NCBI RefSeq assembly: GCF_000498575.2
Contig: NZ_AWSQ01000010.1
Coordinates: 20,590 to 84,589, forward strand
Direction of reading: 5' to 3'
Source: Pseudomonas taeanensis MS-3
GTDB taxonomy: Bacteria > Pseudomonadota > Gammaproteobacteria > Pseudomonadales > Pseudomonadaceae
Length of the DNA: 64,000 nucleotides
Position numbers and translations under genes: made by a program. Below, one piece after another: positions 42,183-50,841 of the stretch. The notes under the pieces were generated by a model, which was not told the DNA's origin, did no database searches, and was given only the letters and a program-made list of their open reading frames with translations. How positions within the stretch are numbered: the first letter of the stretch is position 1; each line of letters starts with the position of its first letter.

Positions 42183-44068
42183 CGACGACTGACCTCTGCG
42201 TTCAAGGGAGGTGCGTACTCGGCCTTCAGCTGACCGCCGTCATCCAGTAGCCAGGCGTCCATCACCTGCTTGACCACTGGCGCCGCCACGCCCGAACCGG
42301 ACTCGCCATTCTCCACCATCACGGCCACGACGATCTGCGGGTTTTCCACCGGCGCGAAGGCGACGAACAAGGCATGGTCGCGATGGCGCTCCTGAACCTT
42401 GCTGCGGTCGTACTTCTCACCCTGCTTGATCGCCACCACCTGCGCGGTACCGCTCTTGCCGGCGATGCGGTACACCGCACTGTCACCGACCTTGCGCGCG
42501 GTGCCGCGCGGGCCGTGCATGACCTGTTCCATGCCGAAGCGGGCGTAATCCCAGTATTTTGTATCGTGCAACTGGATGTCCGGCAGCGGCTCAGAATCGA
42601 CTGGCGGCTGGCCTTCGATGCTCTTGGCCAGGTGCGGACGAATCCACTTGCCACGACTGGCCATCAGTGTCGCGGCCTGAGCCAACTGCAGCGGTGTGGT
42701 TTGCATATAACCCTGACCGATGCCGAGAATCAGTGTCTCCCCCGGGTACCAGGGCTGGCGATAGCGCGCACGTTTCCAGTCACGCGAGGGCATCAGCCCG
42801 GATGTTTCCTCGAACATGTCCAGGGACACCCGCTGACCGAGACCAAAGCGCGTCATGTAGTCGTGCATCCGATCGATGCCCATCTTATGTGCAAGGTCAT
42901 AGAAGTAGGTGTCATTGGAGCGCATGATCGCCATTTCCAGATTCACCCAGCCATCACCACTGCGGTTCCAGTTACGGTACTTGTGCTTGACGTTGGGCAA
43001 CTGGTAGAAACCGGGATCGAACACCCGCGAAGAGGGGGTGATCACCCCGGCATCCAGGGCCGCAACCGCCATCATCGGCTTGATGGTCGAGCCCGGCGGG
43101 TAGAGGCCGCGCAATACCCGGTTGAACAACGGCCGATCGATCGAATCGCGTAGCTCGGCGTAGGCCTTGAAACTGATGCCAGTGACGAAGGGATTGGGAT
43201 CGAAACTCGGCTGACTGACCATGGCCAGCACCTCGCCGGTCGCAGGCTGGATCGCCACGATAGCGCCGCGGCGACCACCCAACGCCGCTTCGGCTGCCTC
43301 TTGCAAACGCACATCGAGAGTCAGCCGCAGGTCCTTGCCCGGCAGCGGGTCGGTGCGTTTGAGCACCCGCAACACGCGGCCGCGGGCGTTGGTCTCGACC
43401 TCTTCGTAGCCCACTTCGCCGTGCAATTCCGCCTCGTAGAAGCGCTCGATACCGGTTTTACCGATATGGTGAGTACCGCTATAGGCGACTGGATCGAGAC
43501 CTTTCAACTCTGCCTCGTTGATCCGCCCGACATAGCCCACCGAATGGGCGAAGTGCTCGCCCTGCGGGTAATGCCGGACCAGCTGCGCGGCCACCTCGAC
43601 CCCCGGCAGGCGGAACTGATTGACCGCGATGCGGGCGATCTGCTCTTCACTCAACTCGAACAGCACCGGCACCGGCTCGAATGGCCGGCGCCCCTGACGC
43701 ACACGCTTCTCGAACAGCGCGCGCTCGTCGTCACTGAGTTCCAGCACCTCGACTATGACATCCAGCACCTGCTCCCAATCACCCGCCCGCTCACGGCTCA
43801 GGGTCAGACTGAAGCTGGGGCGGTTGTCCGCGACGATCACCCCATTGCGGTCGAAGATCAGCCCGCGCGTCGGCGGAATCGGCTGGACATGCACCCGATT
43901 ATTTTCCGACAGGGTCGAGTGATACTCGTACTGCACCACCTGCAAGTAATACAGGCGGGCGACCAGCAGACCAATCAGCAAAAAAACCACAGCCGCACCG
44001 ACCAGCGCACGCCGGCGGATCAAGCGCGCGTCTTTGTCATGGTCGTTGAGGCGAATCGGTTGAGGCAT
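42179..44068 (-). CDS. mrdA: Penicillin-binding protein 2
   Basis: A 629-residue class B PBP with one membrane anchor (about residues 21-45), a dimerisation/head region and a transpeptidase domain. Active-site motifs are Ser327-x-x-Lys330 (PPGSTIKPM), SND (MRSNDTYFYD) and KSGT (near residue 530, IAGKSGTAQVV). It cross-links peptidoglycan during lateral growth together with RodA, whose gene overlaps its stop. Confidence 0.96.
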   Translation of the reverse strand: MPQPIRLNDHDKDARLIRRRALVGAAVVFLLIGLLVARLYYLQVVQYEYHSTLSENNRVHVQPIPPTRGLIFDRNGVIVADNRPSFSLTLSRERAGDWEQVLDVIVEVLELSDDERALFEKRVRQGRRPFEPVPVLFELSEEQIARIAVNQFRLPGVEVAAQLVRHYPQGEHFAHSVGYVGRINEAELKGLDPVAYSGTHHIGKTGIERFYEAELHGEVGYEEVETNARGRVLRVLKRTDPLPGKDLRLTLDVRLQEAAEAALGGRRGAIVAIQPATGEVLAMVSQPSFDPNPFVTGISFKAYAELRDSIDRPLFNRVLRGLYPPGSTIKPMMAVAALDAGVITPSSRVFDPGFYQLPNVKHKYRNWNRSGDGWVNLEMAIMRSNDTYFYDLAHKMGIDRMHDYMTRFGLGQRVSLDMFEETSGLMPSRDWKRARYRQPWYPGETLILGIGQGYMQTTPLQLAQAATLMASRGKWIRPHLAKSIEGQPPVDSEPLPDIQLHDTKYWDYARFGMEQVMHGPRGTARKVGDSAVYRIAGKSGTAQVVAIKQGEKYDRSKVQERHRDHALFVAFAPVENPQIVVAVMVENGESGSGVAAPVVKQVMDAWLLDDGGQLKAEYAPPLNAEVSRR

Positions 44069-44081
44069 CGGCGACTGCTGG

Positions 44082-44549
44082 TTATTTGTGATACGGGTGG
44101 CCGGACAACACCGTCCAGGCCCGATAAATTTGCTCGCCGATGAGGATGCGCACCAGCGGGTGCGGCAAGGTCAACGGCGACAGCGACCAACGCTGCTCGC
44201 TGCGCGCCTGCACCTCCGGCGCCAAGCCTTCCGGCCCACCGACCATGAGGTTGACCGTGCGCGCATCCAGGCGCCACTTGTCCAGCTCCACGGCCAACTG
44301 CTCGGTGCTCCACGGCCGCCCTTCGACTTCCAGGGTGACAATACGCTCCCCCGGCTGCACCTTGGCCAGCATGGCTTCGCCTTCCTGGCGAATCATCCGC
44401 GCCACATCGGCATTCTTGCCGCGCGTGGTCAACGGAATCTCCACCAGTTCAAGCGCCAGTTCGGAGGGCATGCGTTTGGCATACTCCTGCCAGCCGTCCT
44501 CCACCCAGCGCGGCATCCGCGAGCCGACGGCGATCAGCTTGATACGCAC
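44082..44549 (-). CDS. rlmH: 23S rRNA pseudouridine-1915 N3-methyltransferase RlmH
   Basis: A 155-residue SPOUT methyltransferase. The knotted SAM site is visible as NLMVGGPEGLAPEV and the C-terminal LVRILIGEQIYRAW with the final Tyr-His region. The start is GTG at 44549 (MRIKLIAVG). It sits 13 bp after rsfS, so two ribosome-modifying genes are joined, and 13 bp before mrdA. Confidence 0.95.
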   Translation of the reverse strand: MRIKLIAVGSRMPRWVEDGWQEYAKRMPSELALELVEIPLTTRGKNADVARMIRQEGEAMLAKVQPGERIVTLEVEGRPWSTEQLAVELDKWRLDARTVNLMVGGPEGLAPEVQARSEQRWSLSPLTLPHPLVRILIGEQIYRAWTVLSGHPYHK

Positions 44550-44561
44550 AGCGGCCGACCC

Positions 44562-44948
44562 TTACTCGTGGTCCGGGTGCAGATCCGGGCTGTGCTGTGC
44601 ACGGCTCTGCTCGGCGCCCTGCCAGAGACGCTCGAGGTCGTAGAACTGACGGGCAGTCGGCAGCATCACGTGGACCACGATGTCGCCCAGGTCGAGCAGT
44701 GCCCACTCACCGGTATCCAGGCCTTCGCTGCCAATCGGGCGCACACCCTTTTCCTTGACCTTCTCCAGCACGTTGTCGACCAGCGACTTGACGTGGCGGC
44801 TGGAAGTGCCGCTGGCGATCACCATGAAATCGGTGATGCTGGTCTTCTCGCGCACATCGATGGTGGTGATGTCTTGTGCCTTGATGTCTTCCAGGGCAGC
44901 GATGGTCAGTTTGACCAGGTCTTCGCTGAGCATTTCTTGCTTCTTCAT
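44562..44948 (-). CDS. rsfS: Ribosomal silencing factor RsfS
   Basis: A 128-residue protein that binds uL14 and blocks subunit joining in starvation. The core is IDVREKTSITDFMVIASGTS, SLVDNVLEKVKEKG and GEWALLDLGDIVVHVML. I chose the ATG at 44948 (MKKQEMLSED); an internal ATG five codons later is possible. The longer open frame to 45134 overlaps nadD and is not used. A charged C-terminal tail (HSPDLHPDHE) is non-conserved. Confidence 0.93.
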   Translation of the reverse strand: MKKQEMLSEDLVKLTIAALEDIKAQDITTIDVREKTSITDFMVIASGTSSRHVKSLVDNVLEKVKEKGVRPIGSEGLDTGEWALLDLGDIVVHVMLPTARQFYDLERLWQGAEQSRAQHSPDLHPDHE

Positions 44949-44970
44949 AAGTAACTCGTTTGTCTCGTGT

Positions 44971-45624
44971 TCAGTTAACGGCACGGTACAGCCCGTGCGC
45001 GTGGATATAAGCCAGCACCGCATCGGGCACCAGAAAACGTATCGACTTTCCGTCCGCCAATAGCGCGCGGATCTGCGTGGCGGACACCGCAAGCGGGGTC
45101 TGCCAGACAAAAGAAATCTGCCCGCCAGGCCCACTCAGGCTCAGCGGATCATTGACACTGCGCGCAGCCAGCAAGTTGCGCAGGGCTTCCGGAGCGTCGC
45201 TGTCGGCATCCGGGCGTTGCAGCACCAGAATGTGACAGTGCTCCAGTAACTCGGTCCAACGGTGCCAGCTGGGCAGCCCGCAAAAGGCATCCCAGCCCAG
45301 CAACAAAAACAGCTGATCGTCGGCGCCCAACTCGGCGCGCAACGATTCCAGGGTGTCGATGCTGTACGACGGCTTGTCGCGTTTCAGCTCGCGATCATCC
45401 ACGCACAGCGGCGACAGGCCCGCCACAGCCAGCTCGACCATGGCCAAACGATCGCTCGCCGACACCTGCGGCGCACTGCGATGCGGTGGACGCGCACTGG
45501 GGATCAGACGCAGCTCATCGAGCGCCATGAACTCCGCCACTTCCAGCGCGCTGCGCAGGTGACCGATATGCAGCGGATCGAAAGTACCGCCAAACATGCC
45601 TATGCGCTGAGGGCGGGCAGTCAA
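44971..45624 (-). CDS. nadD: Nicotinate-nucleotide adenylyltransferase
   Basis: A 217-residue enzyme making deamido-NAD from NaMN and ATP. It has the nucleotidyltransferase start IGMFGGTFDPLHIGHLRSA and the C-terminal ISxT-type SATQIRALL. The start is TTG at 45624, preceded by GGGGA eight bases away inside the left arm of an intergenic inverted repeat; the next in-frame ATG falls within the GMFGGTF motif and is too late. Order nadD-rsfS-rlmH is conserved. Confidence 0.93.
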   Translation of the reverse strand: MTARPQRIGMFGGTFDPLHIGHLRSALEVAEFMALDELRLIPSARPPHRSAPQVSASDRLAMVELAVAGLSPLCVDDRELKRDKPSYSIDTLESLRAELGADDQLFLLLGWDAFCGLPSWHRWTELLEHCHILVLQRPDADSDAPEALRNLLAARSVNDPLSLSGPGGQISFVWQTPLAVSATQIRALLADGKSIRFLVPDAVLAYIHAHGLYRAVN

Positions 45625-45713
45625 TTATTTCCCCGATTGCGTTGCCGCCTGAAAGCGGGCCAGGCAAGGCGCAGCCCGCAGCAAACCAGACTCCGAGGCA
45701 ACGGCGGAAATAA
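45625..45713. repeat. Nested inverted repeat between proA and nadD
   Basis: TTATTTCC at the left and GGAAATAA at the right bound the element, with imperfectly complementary GCGTTGCC and GGCAACGGC next in. Inside is a second hairpin, GCGGGC (45655-45660) with GCCCGC (45674-45679). The core CCAGGCAAGGCG is shared with the repeat at 49287. It forms the nadD leader on the minus strand. Confidence 0.5.
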
Positions 45714-45726
45714 CTGACAGCACGCC

Positions 45727-46995
45727 CTAGTCATACTGCCCGCGCAGTTGACCGTCGCCGATCACCACATACTTTTCACAGGTCAAACCTTCCAGCCCGA
45801 CCGGGCCCCGGGCATGCAGTTTATCGGTGGAGATACCGATCTCCGCGCCGAGACCGTACTCGAAGCCATCGGCGAAGCAGGTCGGGGCGTTGAGCATCAC
45901 CGAACTGGAGTCGACCTCGGCGATAAAGCGCCGGGCCTGGCCCTGATGCTCGGTGACGATGGCGTCGGTGTGGTGTGAACCATAGTGATTGATGTGCTCG
46001 ATGGCCTGTTCCAGGCCGTCGACCACACGAATCGACAGAATCGGCGCCAGATACTCGGCACTCCAATCTTCCTCGGTTGCCGGTTTGGCTTCGATCAACG
46101 CACAAGTGCGCTCACAGCCGCGCAGTTCGACACCTTTGTTGTGCAGACGTGCGGCCATATCCGGGAGAAATGCGGCGGCCACCGCCTGGTCCACCAGCAA
46201 GGTTTCCATCGCCCCGCAGATACCATAGCGGTAAGTCTTGGCATCGAATGCGATGTTCTGCGCTTTCAGCAGATCGGCATGGGCGTCGACAAACACGTGG
46301 CAGATGCCATCCAGGTGCTTGATCACCGGCACCCGGGCGTCGCGACTGATACGTTCGATCAAGCCCTTGCCGCCGCGCGGCACTATCACATCGACGAACT
46401 CCGGCATGCTGATCAACGCCCCGACTGCGGCGCGGTCGGTGGTCTCGACCACTTGCACCGCGGCGGCCGGCAGGCCAGCCTCGGCCAGGCCCCGCTGAAT
46501 GCAGGCGGCGATGGCACGATTGGAGTGAATGGCTTCGGAGCCGCCACGCAGGATAGTGGCGTTGCCGGACTTAAGGCACAGGCTGGCGGCATCGATGGTC
46601 ACGTTGGGCCGCGACTCATAGATGATGCCGATCACCCCCAGCGGCACGCGCATCTTTCCGACCTGGATACCCGACGGACGGTAGCTCATATCACGGATCG
46701 CGCCGACCGGATCGGGCAGGCTCGCAACCTGGCGCAGGCCTTCAAGCATGCCGTCGATGCGTGCGGGGGTCAGCGCCAGGCGATCGAGCAGCGCCGGTTC
46801 CAGACCATTGGCACGCCCGGCGGCGAGGTCTTTTTCGTTGGCCTCGGTCAATTCCGAGCGTGCAGCATTCAGGGCCTCGGCGGCGGCGAGCAAGGCGCGG
46901 TTCTTCTGCGCGGTGCTGGCGCGGGCGACCAAGCGCGAGGCGGCGCGGGCCTCACGGCCCAGACGGGTCATATAGTCGAGCACGGACTCAGTCAT
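45727..46995 (-). CDS. proA: Gamma-glutamyl phosphate reductase
   Basis: A 422-residue aldehyde-dehydrogenase-fold enzyme, second step of proline synthesis. Catalytic Cys is at 232 (HLDGICHVFVDAHAD). Other landmarks are VPLGVIGIIYESRPNVT and SGNATILRGGSEA. Start ATG at 46995. The downstream nadD gene is 102 bp away across an inverted repeat. Divergent from the DNA glycosylase gene. Confidence 0.96.
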   Translation of the reverse strand: MTESVLDYMTRLGREARAASRLVARASTAQKNRALLAAAEALNAARSELTEANEKDLAAGRANGLEPALLDRLALTPARIDGMLEGLRQVASLPDPVGAIRDMSYRPSGIQVGKMRVPLGVIGIIYESRPNVTIDAASLCLKSGNATILRGGSEAIHSNRAIAACIQRGLAEAGLPAAAVQVVETTDRAAVGALISMPEFVDVIVPRGGKGLIERISRDARVPVIKHLDGICHVFVDAHADLLKAQNIAFDAKTYRYGICGAMETLLVDQAVAAAFLPDMAARLHNKGVELRGCERTCALIEAKPATEEDWSAEYLAPILSIRVVDGLEQAIEHINHYGSHHTDAIVTEHQGQARRFIAEVDSSSVMLNAPTCFADGFEYGLGAEIGISTDKLHARGPVGLEGLTCEKYVVIGDGQLRGQYD

Positions 46996-47240
46996 GGTCT
47001 CGGATGCCTGGCAACAAGGAAAGCGGCTGATTATAGCGGCGCCGCTGCCCCGCGCACAGCGGCGCCGGGCAGATGGTCGGCGAGTCGCATGCCAGCAGCC
47101 TCAACTGACCTTGCCAACCACCTGCGAATGACAGCTTTCCAAGCCGTTCACACGCCAGGACACGGGCGTTACAAGCCCCCACCTTGCAGTTTGCTATGAT
47201 CGCGCCCAGCCCATGCCCAGCCGACCAAGCGTGACTGCTC

Positions 47241-47957
47241 ATGCCACACGACCCCACCCTTAACTTGCCCTGGCCGCACGCGCGCGCCCTAAGCGCCGGT
47301 TTTTTTGACCGCGATGCCCGCCAACTCGCTCGCGAGCTGATCGGTAAGGTGATTCGCCATCGCTACGGCCAGCTCTGGTTGGCGGCGCGCATCATCGAAA
47401 CCGAAGCCTATTACTGCGCGGAAAAAGGCAGTCACGCCTCCCTCGGTTACACCGAGAAACGCCGCGCCCTGTTTCTCGACGGTGGCCACATCTATATGTA
47501 TTACGCCCGCGGCGGTGACTCGCTGAACTTCAGCGCCCAGGGTCCAGGCAATGCCGTGCTGATCAAGTCCGCTCATCCCTGGCTCGATCCGCACTCGAAC
47601 GCTGCCAGCCTGGCCCAGATGCAGACCAACAACCCGGACAGCCATGGTCATCCGCGCCCTCTGGAAAAGCTCTGCGCCGGGCAGACCCTACTGTGTAAAG
47701 CACTCGGTCTGAAAGTCGTGGACTGGGATGCACAGCGCTTCGACCCGCAACGCCTGTTCGTCGAAGATGTCGGCGAGCAGCCCGCTGAAATAGTGCAAAC
47801 CACTCGCCTGGGCATTCCAGCCGGGCGTGACGAGCACCTGCCCTACCGTTTCGTCGACGCCGCCTTCGCCCGCTGCTGCACGCGAAACCCGCTACGCCGC
47901 GGCCAAGTCGAGGGACGCGACTACCATCTACTCGGCCCACAGGATGCCCACCGATGA
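47241..47957 (+). CDS. 3-methyladenine DNA glycosylase, AAG/MPG family
   Basis: A 238-residue base-excision enzyme of the AAG (MPG) family. Visible are the catalytic Glu in RIIETEAYY, the intercalating Tyr in GGHIYMYYARGG, and the LNFSAQGPGNAVLIKSAHP block. It removes alkylated purines such as 3-methyladenine and hypoxanthine. The stop overlaps the ATG of the DedA-PAP2 gene by 4 nt, an odd coupling of DNA repair with a membrane enzyme. Length is normal for the family. Confidence 0.92.
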   Translation: MPHDPTLNLPWPHARALSAGFFDRDARQLARELIGKVIRHRYGQLWLAARIIETEAYYCAEKGSHASLGYTEKRRALFLDGGHIYMYYARGGDSLNFSAQGPGNAVLIKSAHPWLDPHSNAASLAQMQTNNPDSHGHPRPLEKLCAGQTLLCKALGLKVVDWDAQRFDPQRLFVEDVGEQPAEIVQTTRLGIPAGRDEHLPYRFVDAAFARCCTRNPLRRGQVEGRDYHLLGPQDAHR

Positions 47958-49270
47958 GCCAATGGCTCGACAGCCTGACCACCTGGCTCAGCAGCAACCC
48001 GCAGTGGCTGGGCTTTGCCGTTTTCCTGATCGCCTGCACCGAATGCCTGGCAATTGTCGGGATCATCATTCCGGGCACTTTCTTGCTGTTCGCCGTCGCC
48101 GTGCTGGCCGGCAACGGCGCACTGTCGCTCGGCGAAACGCTGGCCCTGGCCTATTGCGGCGGCCTGCTCGGCGATGCCCTGTCCTACGCAACCGGACGCT
48201 ATTTTCATCAGGACATTCGCCGCTTGCCCGGCTTGCGTCACCACCCGCAATGGCTGGCCGGTGCCGAAATCTACTTCCAACGTTACGGCGTCGCCAGTCT
48301 GTTGGTCGGTCGCTTTATCGGCCCGCTACGGCCCATGCTGCCGATGGTCGCCGGCATGCTCAACATGCCCGTCGGGCGCTTCATTGCGGTCAGCCTGCTG
48401 GCAGCGGCGGGCTGGGTCATCGCCTACCTACTGCCTGGCTGGGCCACCGGTGCCGCACTGCGCTTACCGTTACCGGAGGGCTTCTGGCAACAGGCCGCAC
48501 TGCTCGCCGGCGGCCTGGCGCTCGTTCTGTTTTTCAGCGTGCACAGCAGCCTGCGCGAACAACGTCACGCCAGCCTGCTCGCGGCGGGCTTGAGCCTGCT
48601 GCTGCTGTTCGGCCTGTTTATTGGCTGGCCGAGGCTGACTCCTCTCGACCAAGGCCTGCTGGCACTGCTCCAGGAACAACGCAGCGCCAGCCTCGACCAG
48701 CTGATGGTACTGATCACCCGCCTCGGCGATCTCAACAATCAGCTGGCCGCAGGTATTCTGCTGTGCCTGTTGTTGGCGCTTGCCCGGCAGTGGCGCGCCA
48801 CGCTGTTTGCCGGCGGCACCCTGCTCGGTACCGCCGTGGCCAACGGCGCATTGAAAGCATGGTTCGCCCGCAGCCGCCCGGAGGTCCTGCTCGAACCGCT
48901 GGGCAGCTTCAGCTTCCCCAGCGGCCACAGCTCCGCGGCAGTTGCGTTCTTTCTGGTACTCGGGGTACTCGCCGGACGCGGCCAACCGGCTCGCCTGCGC
49001 CTGGCCTGGCTCCTGCTCGCCTGCCTGCCAGCACTGAGCATCGCAGTGTCTCGGGTGTACCTGGGGGTGCACTGGCCAAGCGACATAGTCGCCGGTGCTT
49101 TACTGGCCGGCAGCCTGTGCGCCTTGAGTCTGAGCCTGACACAGAGGCGCACGCCACTGGTGGCGCTGTCGGCCAAGGTGTGGTGGCTGGTCTTGCCCGC
49201 CTGTCTGGCCTTGCTCGGCGTCATCGCCACCTGGCACCTGTCGGCCGGGCAGCTGCTCTACCGCTATTGA
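47954..49270 (+). CDS. DedA-PAP2 fusion membrane protein
   Basis: A 438-residue inner-membrane protein. The first half (about 1-200) is a DedA/SNARE-associated domain, with IVGIIIPGTFLLFAVAVLA and the signature GRFIGPLRPMLPMVAGMLNM. The second half (about 210-420) is a type 2 phosphatidic-acid phosphatase: KAWFARSRP, SFPSGHSSAAV and SRVYLGVHWPSDI carry the three acid-phosphatase motifs with Lys-Arg, His and His. DedA proteins flip undecaprenyl phosphate and PAP2 enzymes dephosphorylate its diphosphate, so one polypeptide could recycle the lipid carrier; this is inference. Confidence 0.9.
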   Translation: MSQWLDSLTTWLSSNPQWLGFAVFLIACTECLAIVGIIIPGTFLLFAVAVLAGNGALSLGETLALAYCGGLLGDALSYATGRYFHQDIRRLPGLRHHPQWLAGAEIYFQRYGVASLLVGRFIGPLRPMLPMVAGMLNMPVGRFIAVSLLAAAGWVIAYLLPGWATGAALRLPLPEGFWQQAALLAGGLALVLFFSVHSSLREQRHASLLAAGLSLLLLFGLFIGWPRLTPLDQGLLALLQEQRSASLDQLMVLITRLGDLNNQLAAGILLCLLLALARQWRATLFAGGTLLGTAVANGALKAWFARSRPEVLLEPLGSFSFPSGHSSAAVAFFLVLGVLAGRGQPARLRLAWLLLACLPALSIAVSRVYLGVHWPSDIVAGALLAGSLCALSLSLTQRRTPLVALSAKVWWLVLPACLALLGVIATWHLSAGQLLYRY

Positions 49271-49286
49271 GTCGCCCGGCTGGCTC

Positions 49287-49448
49287 CTAGCAGGCCGTTG
49301 AAAAATGTAGCGAGCGATGACCAGGCAAGGCGAAATCAGGCGAAAAAGCGCAGTGTACGAACTGTACATGAGCATTTTGAGACGCCGCTTCCCGGCCTGA
49401 TTTCAACGCGACATAGCCGAGCTCAGTAGTTTTTCAACAGCCTGCTAG
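49287..49448. repeat. Complete 162-bp hairpin repeat element (copy A)
   Basis: The ends are CTAGCAGGCCGTTGAAAAA and, inverted, CTAGCAGGCTGTTGAAAAA (one mismatch in 19). Internal arms also pair (GGCGAAATCAGGC with GGCCTGATTTCAACGC). The centre is TGTACGAACTGTACA (49354-49368). It carries no ORF of note and fits a MITE-like or REP-like Pseudomonas element. Its last four bases (CTAG) supply the stop codon of the LON-domain gene. Confidence 0.8.
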
Positions 49449-50035
49449 CCTGTGACTTCGCCCTGTAACTGGTCGAGCACGGTTTGCAGCAGACTCAGGC
49501 GCGCCTGCGGCTCGTCAAGCGCCAGCAGCTGCACCTTCTGCTCCGATGCCAAGGGCAGCAGGTAGGCCAACTGATTGGCCAAAGTCGCCTGATCGCCGAT
49601 GGCCTCGCCCATGCCCAGCGCCGCAACCATCGGGTGGGCAGCCAGGGCATGGAGCAACGCCGTCAGGTCGGCATGCTCGGCGAGCAAGGGCAGCTCCGGG
49701 CCATCCTCCAGCCAATCGACTTCGGCCATGGTCAGCTGATCGGGCAGCACCTGGGCGCGACGCACCTTGAAACGCCGACCACCTTCGACACGAATCCCCA
49801 ACAACCCGTTGGGCCGTTGCTGAAAATCGCGAATCAACGCCTCGCAACCAATCGCCGCGAAGCGTTCGGCAGCCTCGCCAACCTCTTCACCCTCGACTAT
49901 GCACACCACACCGAATCCTTCACCGCGCTTCATGCAGCGGCTGATCATGTCCAGGTAGCGTGCCTCGAATACCTGCAGATCGAGCAGGCAGCCGGGAAAC
50001 AGCACGGTGTTCAAGGTAAAGAGCGGCAAATTCAT
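49445..50035 (-). CDS. LON N-terminal-domain protein
   Basis: A 196-residue protein consisting of the Lon substrate-binding (N) domain without ATPase or protease parts. The start LPLFTLNTVLFPGCLLDLQV and FEARYLDMISRC are characteristic, with the C-terminal helices LLPLASEQKVQLLALD. The ATG at 50035 gives this start; the longer frame has no support. The TAG stop is formed by the terminal CTAG of repeat copy A. Function is unknown; possibly an adaptor. Confidence 0.88.
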   Translation of the reverse strand: MNLPLFTLNTVLFPGCLLDLQVFEARYLDMISRCMKRGEGFGVVCIVEGEEVGEAAERFAAIGCEALIRDFQQRPNGLLGIRVEGGRRFKVRRAQVLPDQLTMAEVDWLEDGPELPLLAEHADLTALLHALAAHPMVAALGMGEAIGDQATLANQLAYLLPLASEQKVQLLALDEPQARLSLLQTVLDQLQGEVTG

Positions 50036-50124
50036 CGGCCAGTCCTCAGAGGTTGTAAGGAATCGAGCGCCGTTGCGAGGCAGTCTCCTGACTGCCCGCA
50101 GTAGGTGGGAGTTTTCACAAACTC

Positions 50125-50841
50125 TCAGGTCAGCAGGACAATAGCCAACGGCAGCAGCACTGCAGTGACCATACCCATCAGACTCATCGCCAGCGCGGCG
50201 AAGGCACCGCACTCCTCGCTTTCCTGCATCGCCCGTGCGGTGCCCACCGCATGCGCGGTCATACCCAAGGCCATGCCCATCGCGGCATGGTGATGCACCC
50301 CGCAACGCCGCAGCAGGGACGGACCGAGTATCGCCCCGACCACCCCGGTGATCATCACGAATACCGCGGCCAGGGCGGCGATGCCACCGATCTGACTGGC
50401 CACCAACATGGCGATAGGCGAGGTCACAGACTTGGGCGCCATGCTCATCAACATGATCCGCTCGGCGCCGAACAACCAGGCGAAGGCCACGCCCAGCAGC
50501 GTTGCCACTACCCCTGCGAGCAACAGTGTCAGCACAGTCGGCCAGAACAGCTGGCGAATCCTGCGCAAATTGAGGAACAACGGCACCGCCAGGGCCACAG
50601 TGGTCGGTCCGAGCAACAGCGTCAGGACCTCGGCGCTGACTTTATAGTCGGCAAAGCTCAGGCCACACAGCAGCAATACACCAATCACGATCAACATCGA
50701 CAGCAGCACCGGCTGCAGGAACACCCAACGGGTTTTCTCGTAGGCCGCTACGCCCAGCTGATAGGCCCCCAGGGTGATCCCGGCGCCAAACAGCGGGTGA
50801 TGCGTCATGGCTTGCCAGGCACCGTACCAATCGAGACTCAT
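50125..50841 (-). CDS. LrgB/CidB family membrane protein
   Basis: A 238-residue inner-membrane protein with about six to seven segments. The family core SMAPKSVTSPIAMLVASQIG and the C-terminal GMALGMTAHAVGTARAMQ are clear. With LrgA/CidA it forms a holin-like pair; newer work links such pairs to pyruvate transport and cell death. The ATG at 50841 overlaps the LrgA stop by 4 nt. Confidence 0.9.
   Translation of the reverse strand: MSLDWYGAWQAMTHHPLFGAGITLGAYQLGVAAYEKTRWVFLQPVLLSMLIVIGVLLLCGLSFADYKVSAEVLTLLLGPTTVALAVPLFLNLRRIRQLFWPTVLTLLLAGVVATLLGVAFAWLFGAERIMLMSMAPKSVTSPIAMLVASQIGGIAALAAVFVMITGVVGAILGPSLLRRCGVHHHAAMGMALGMTAHAVGTARAMQESEECGAFAALAMSLMGMVTAVLLPLAIVLLT

Noticed and set aside
45985..47199. 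A 404-codon plus-strand open frame opposite proA
   Set aside because: An antisense shadow of proA with no family similarity that I can see.
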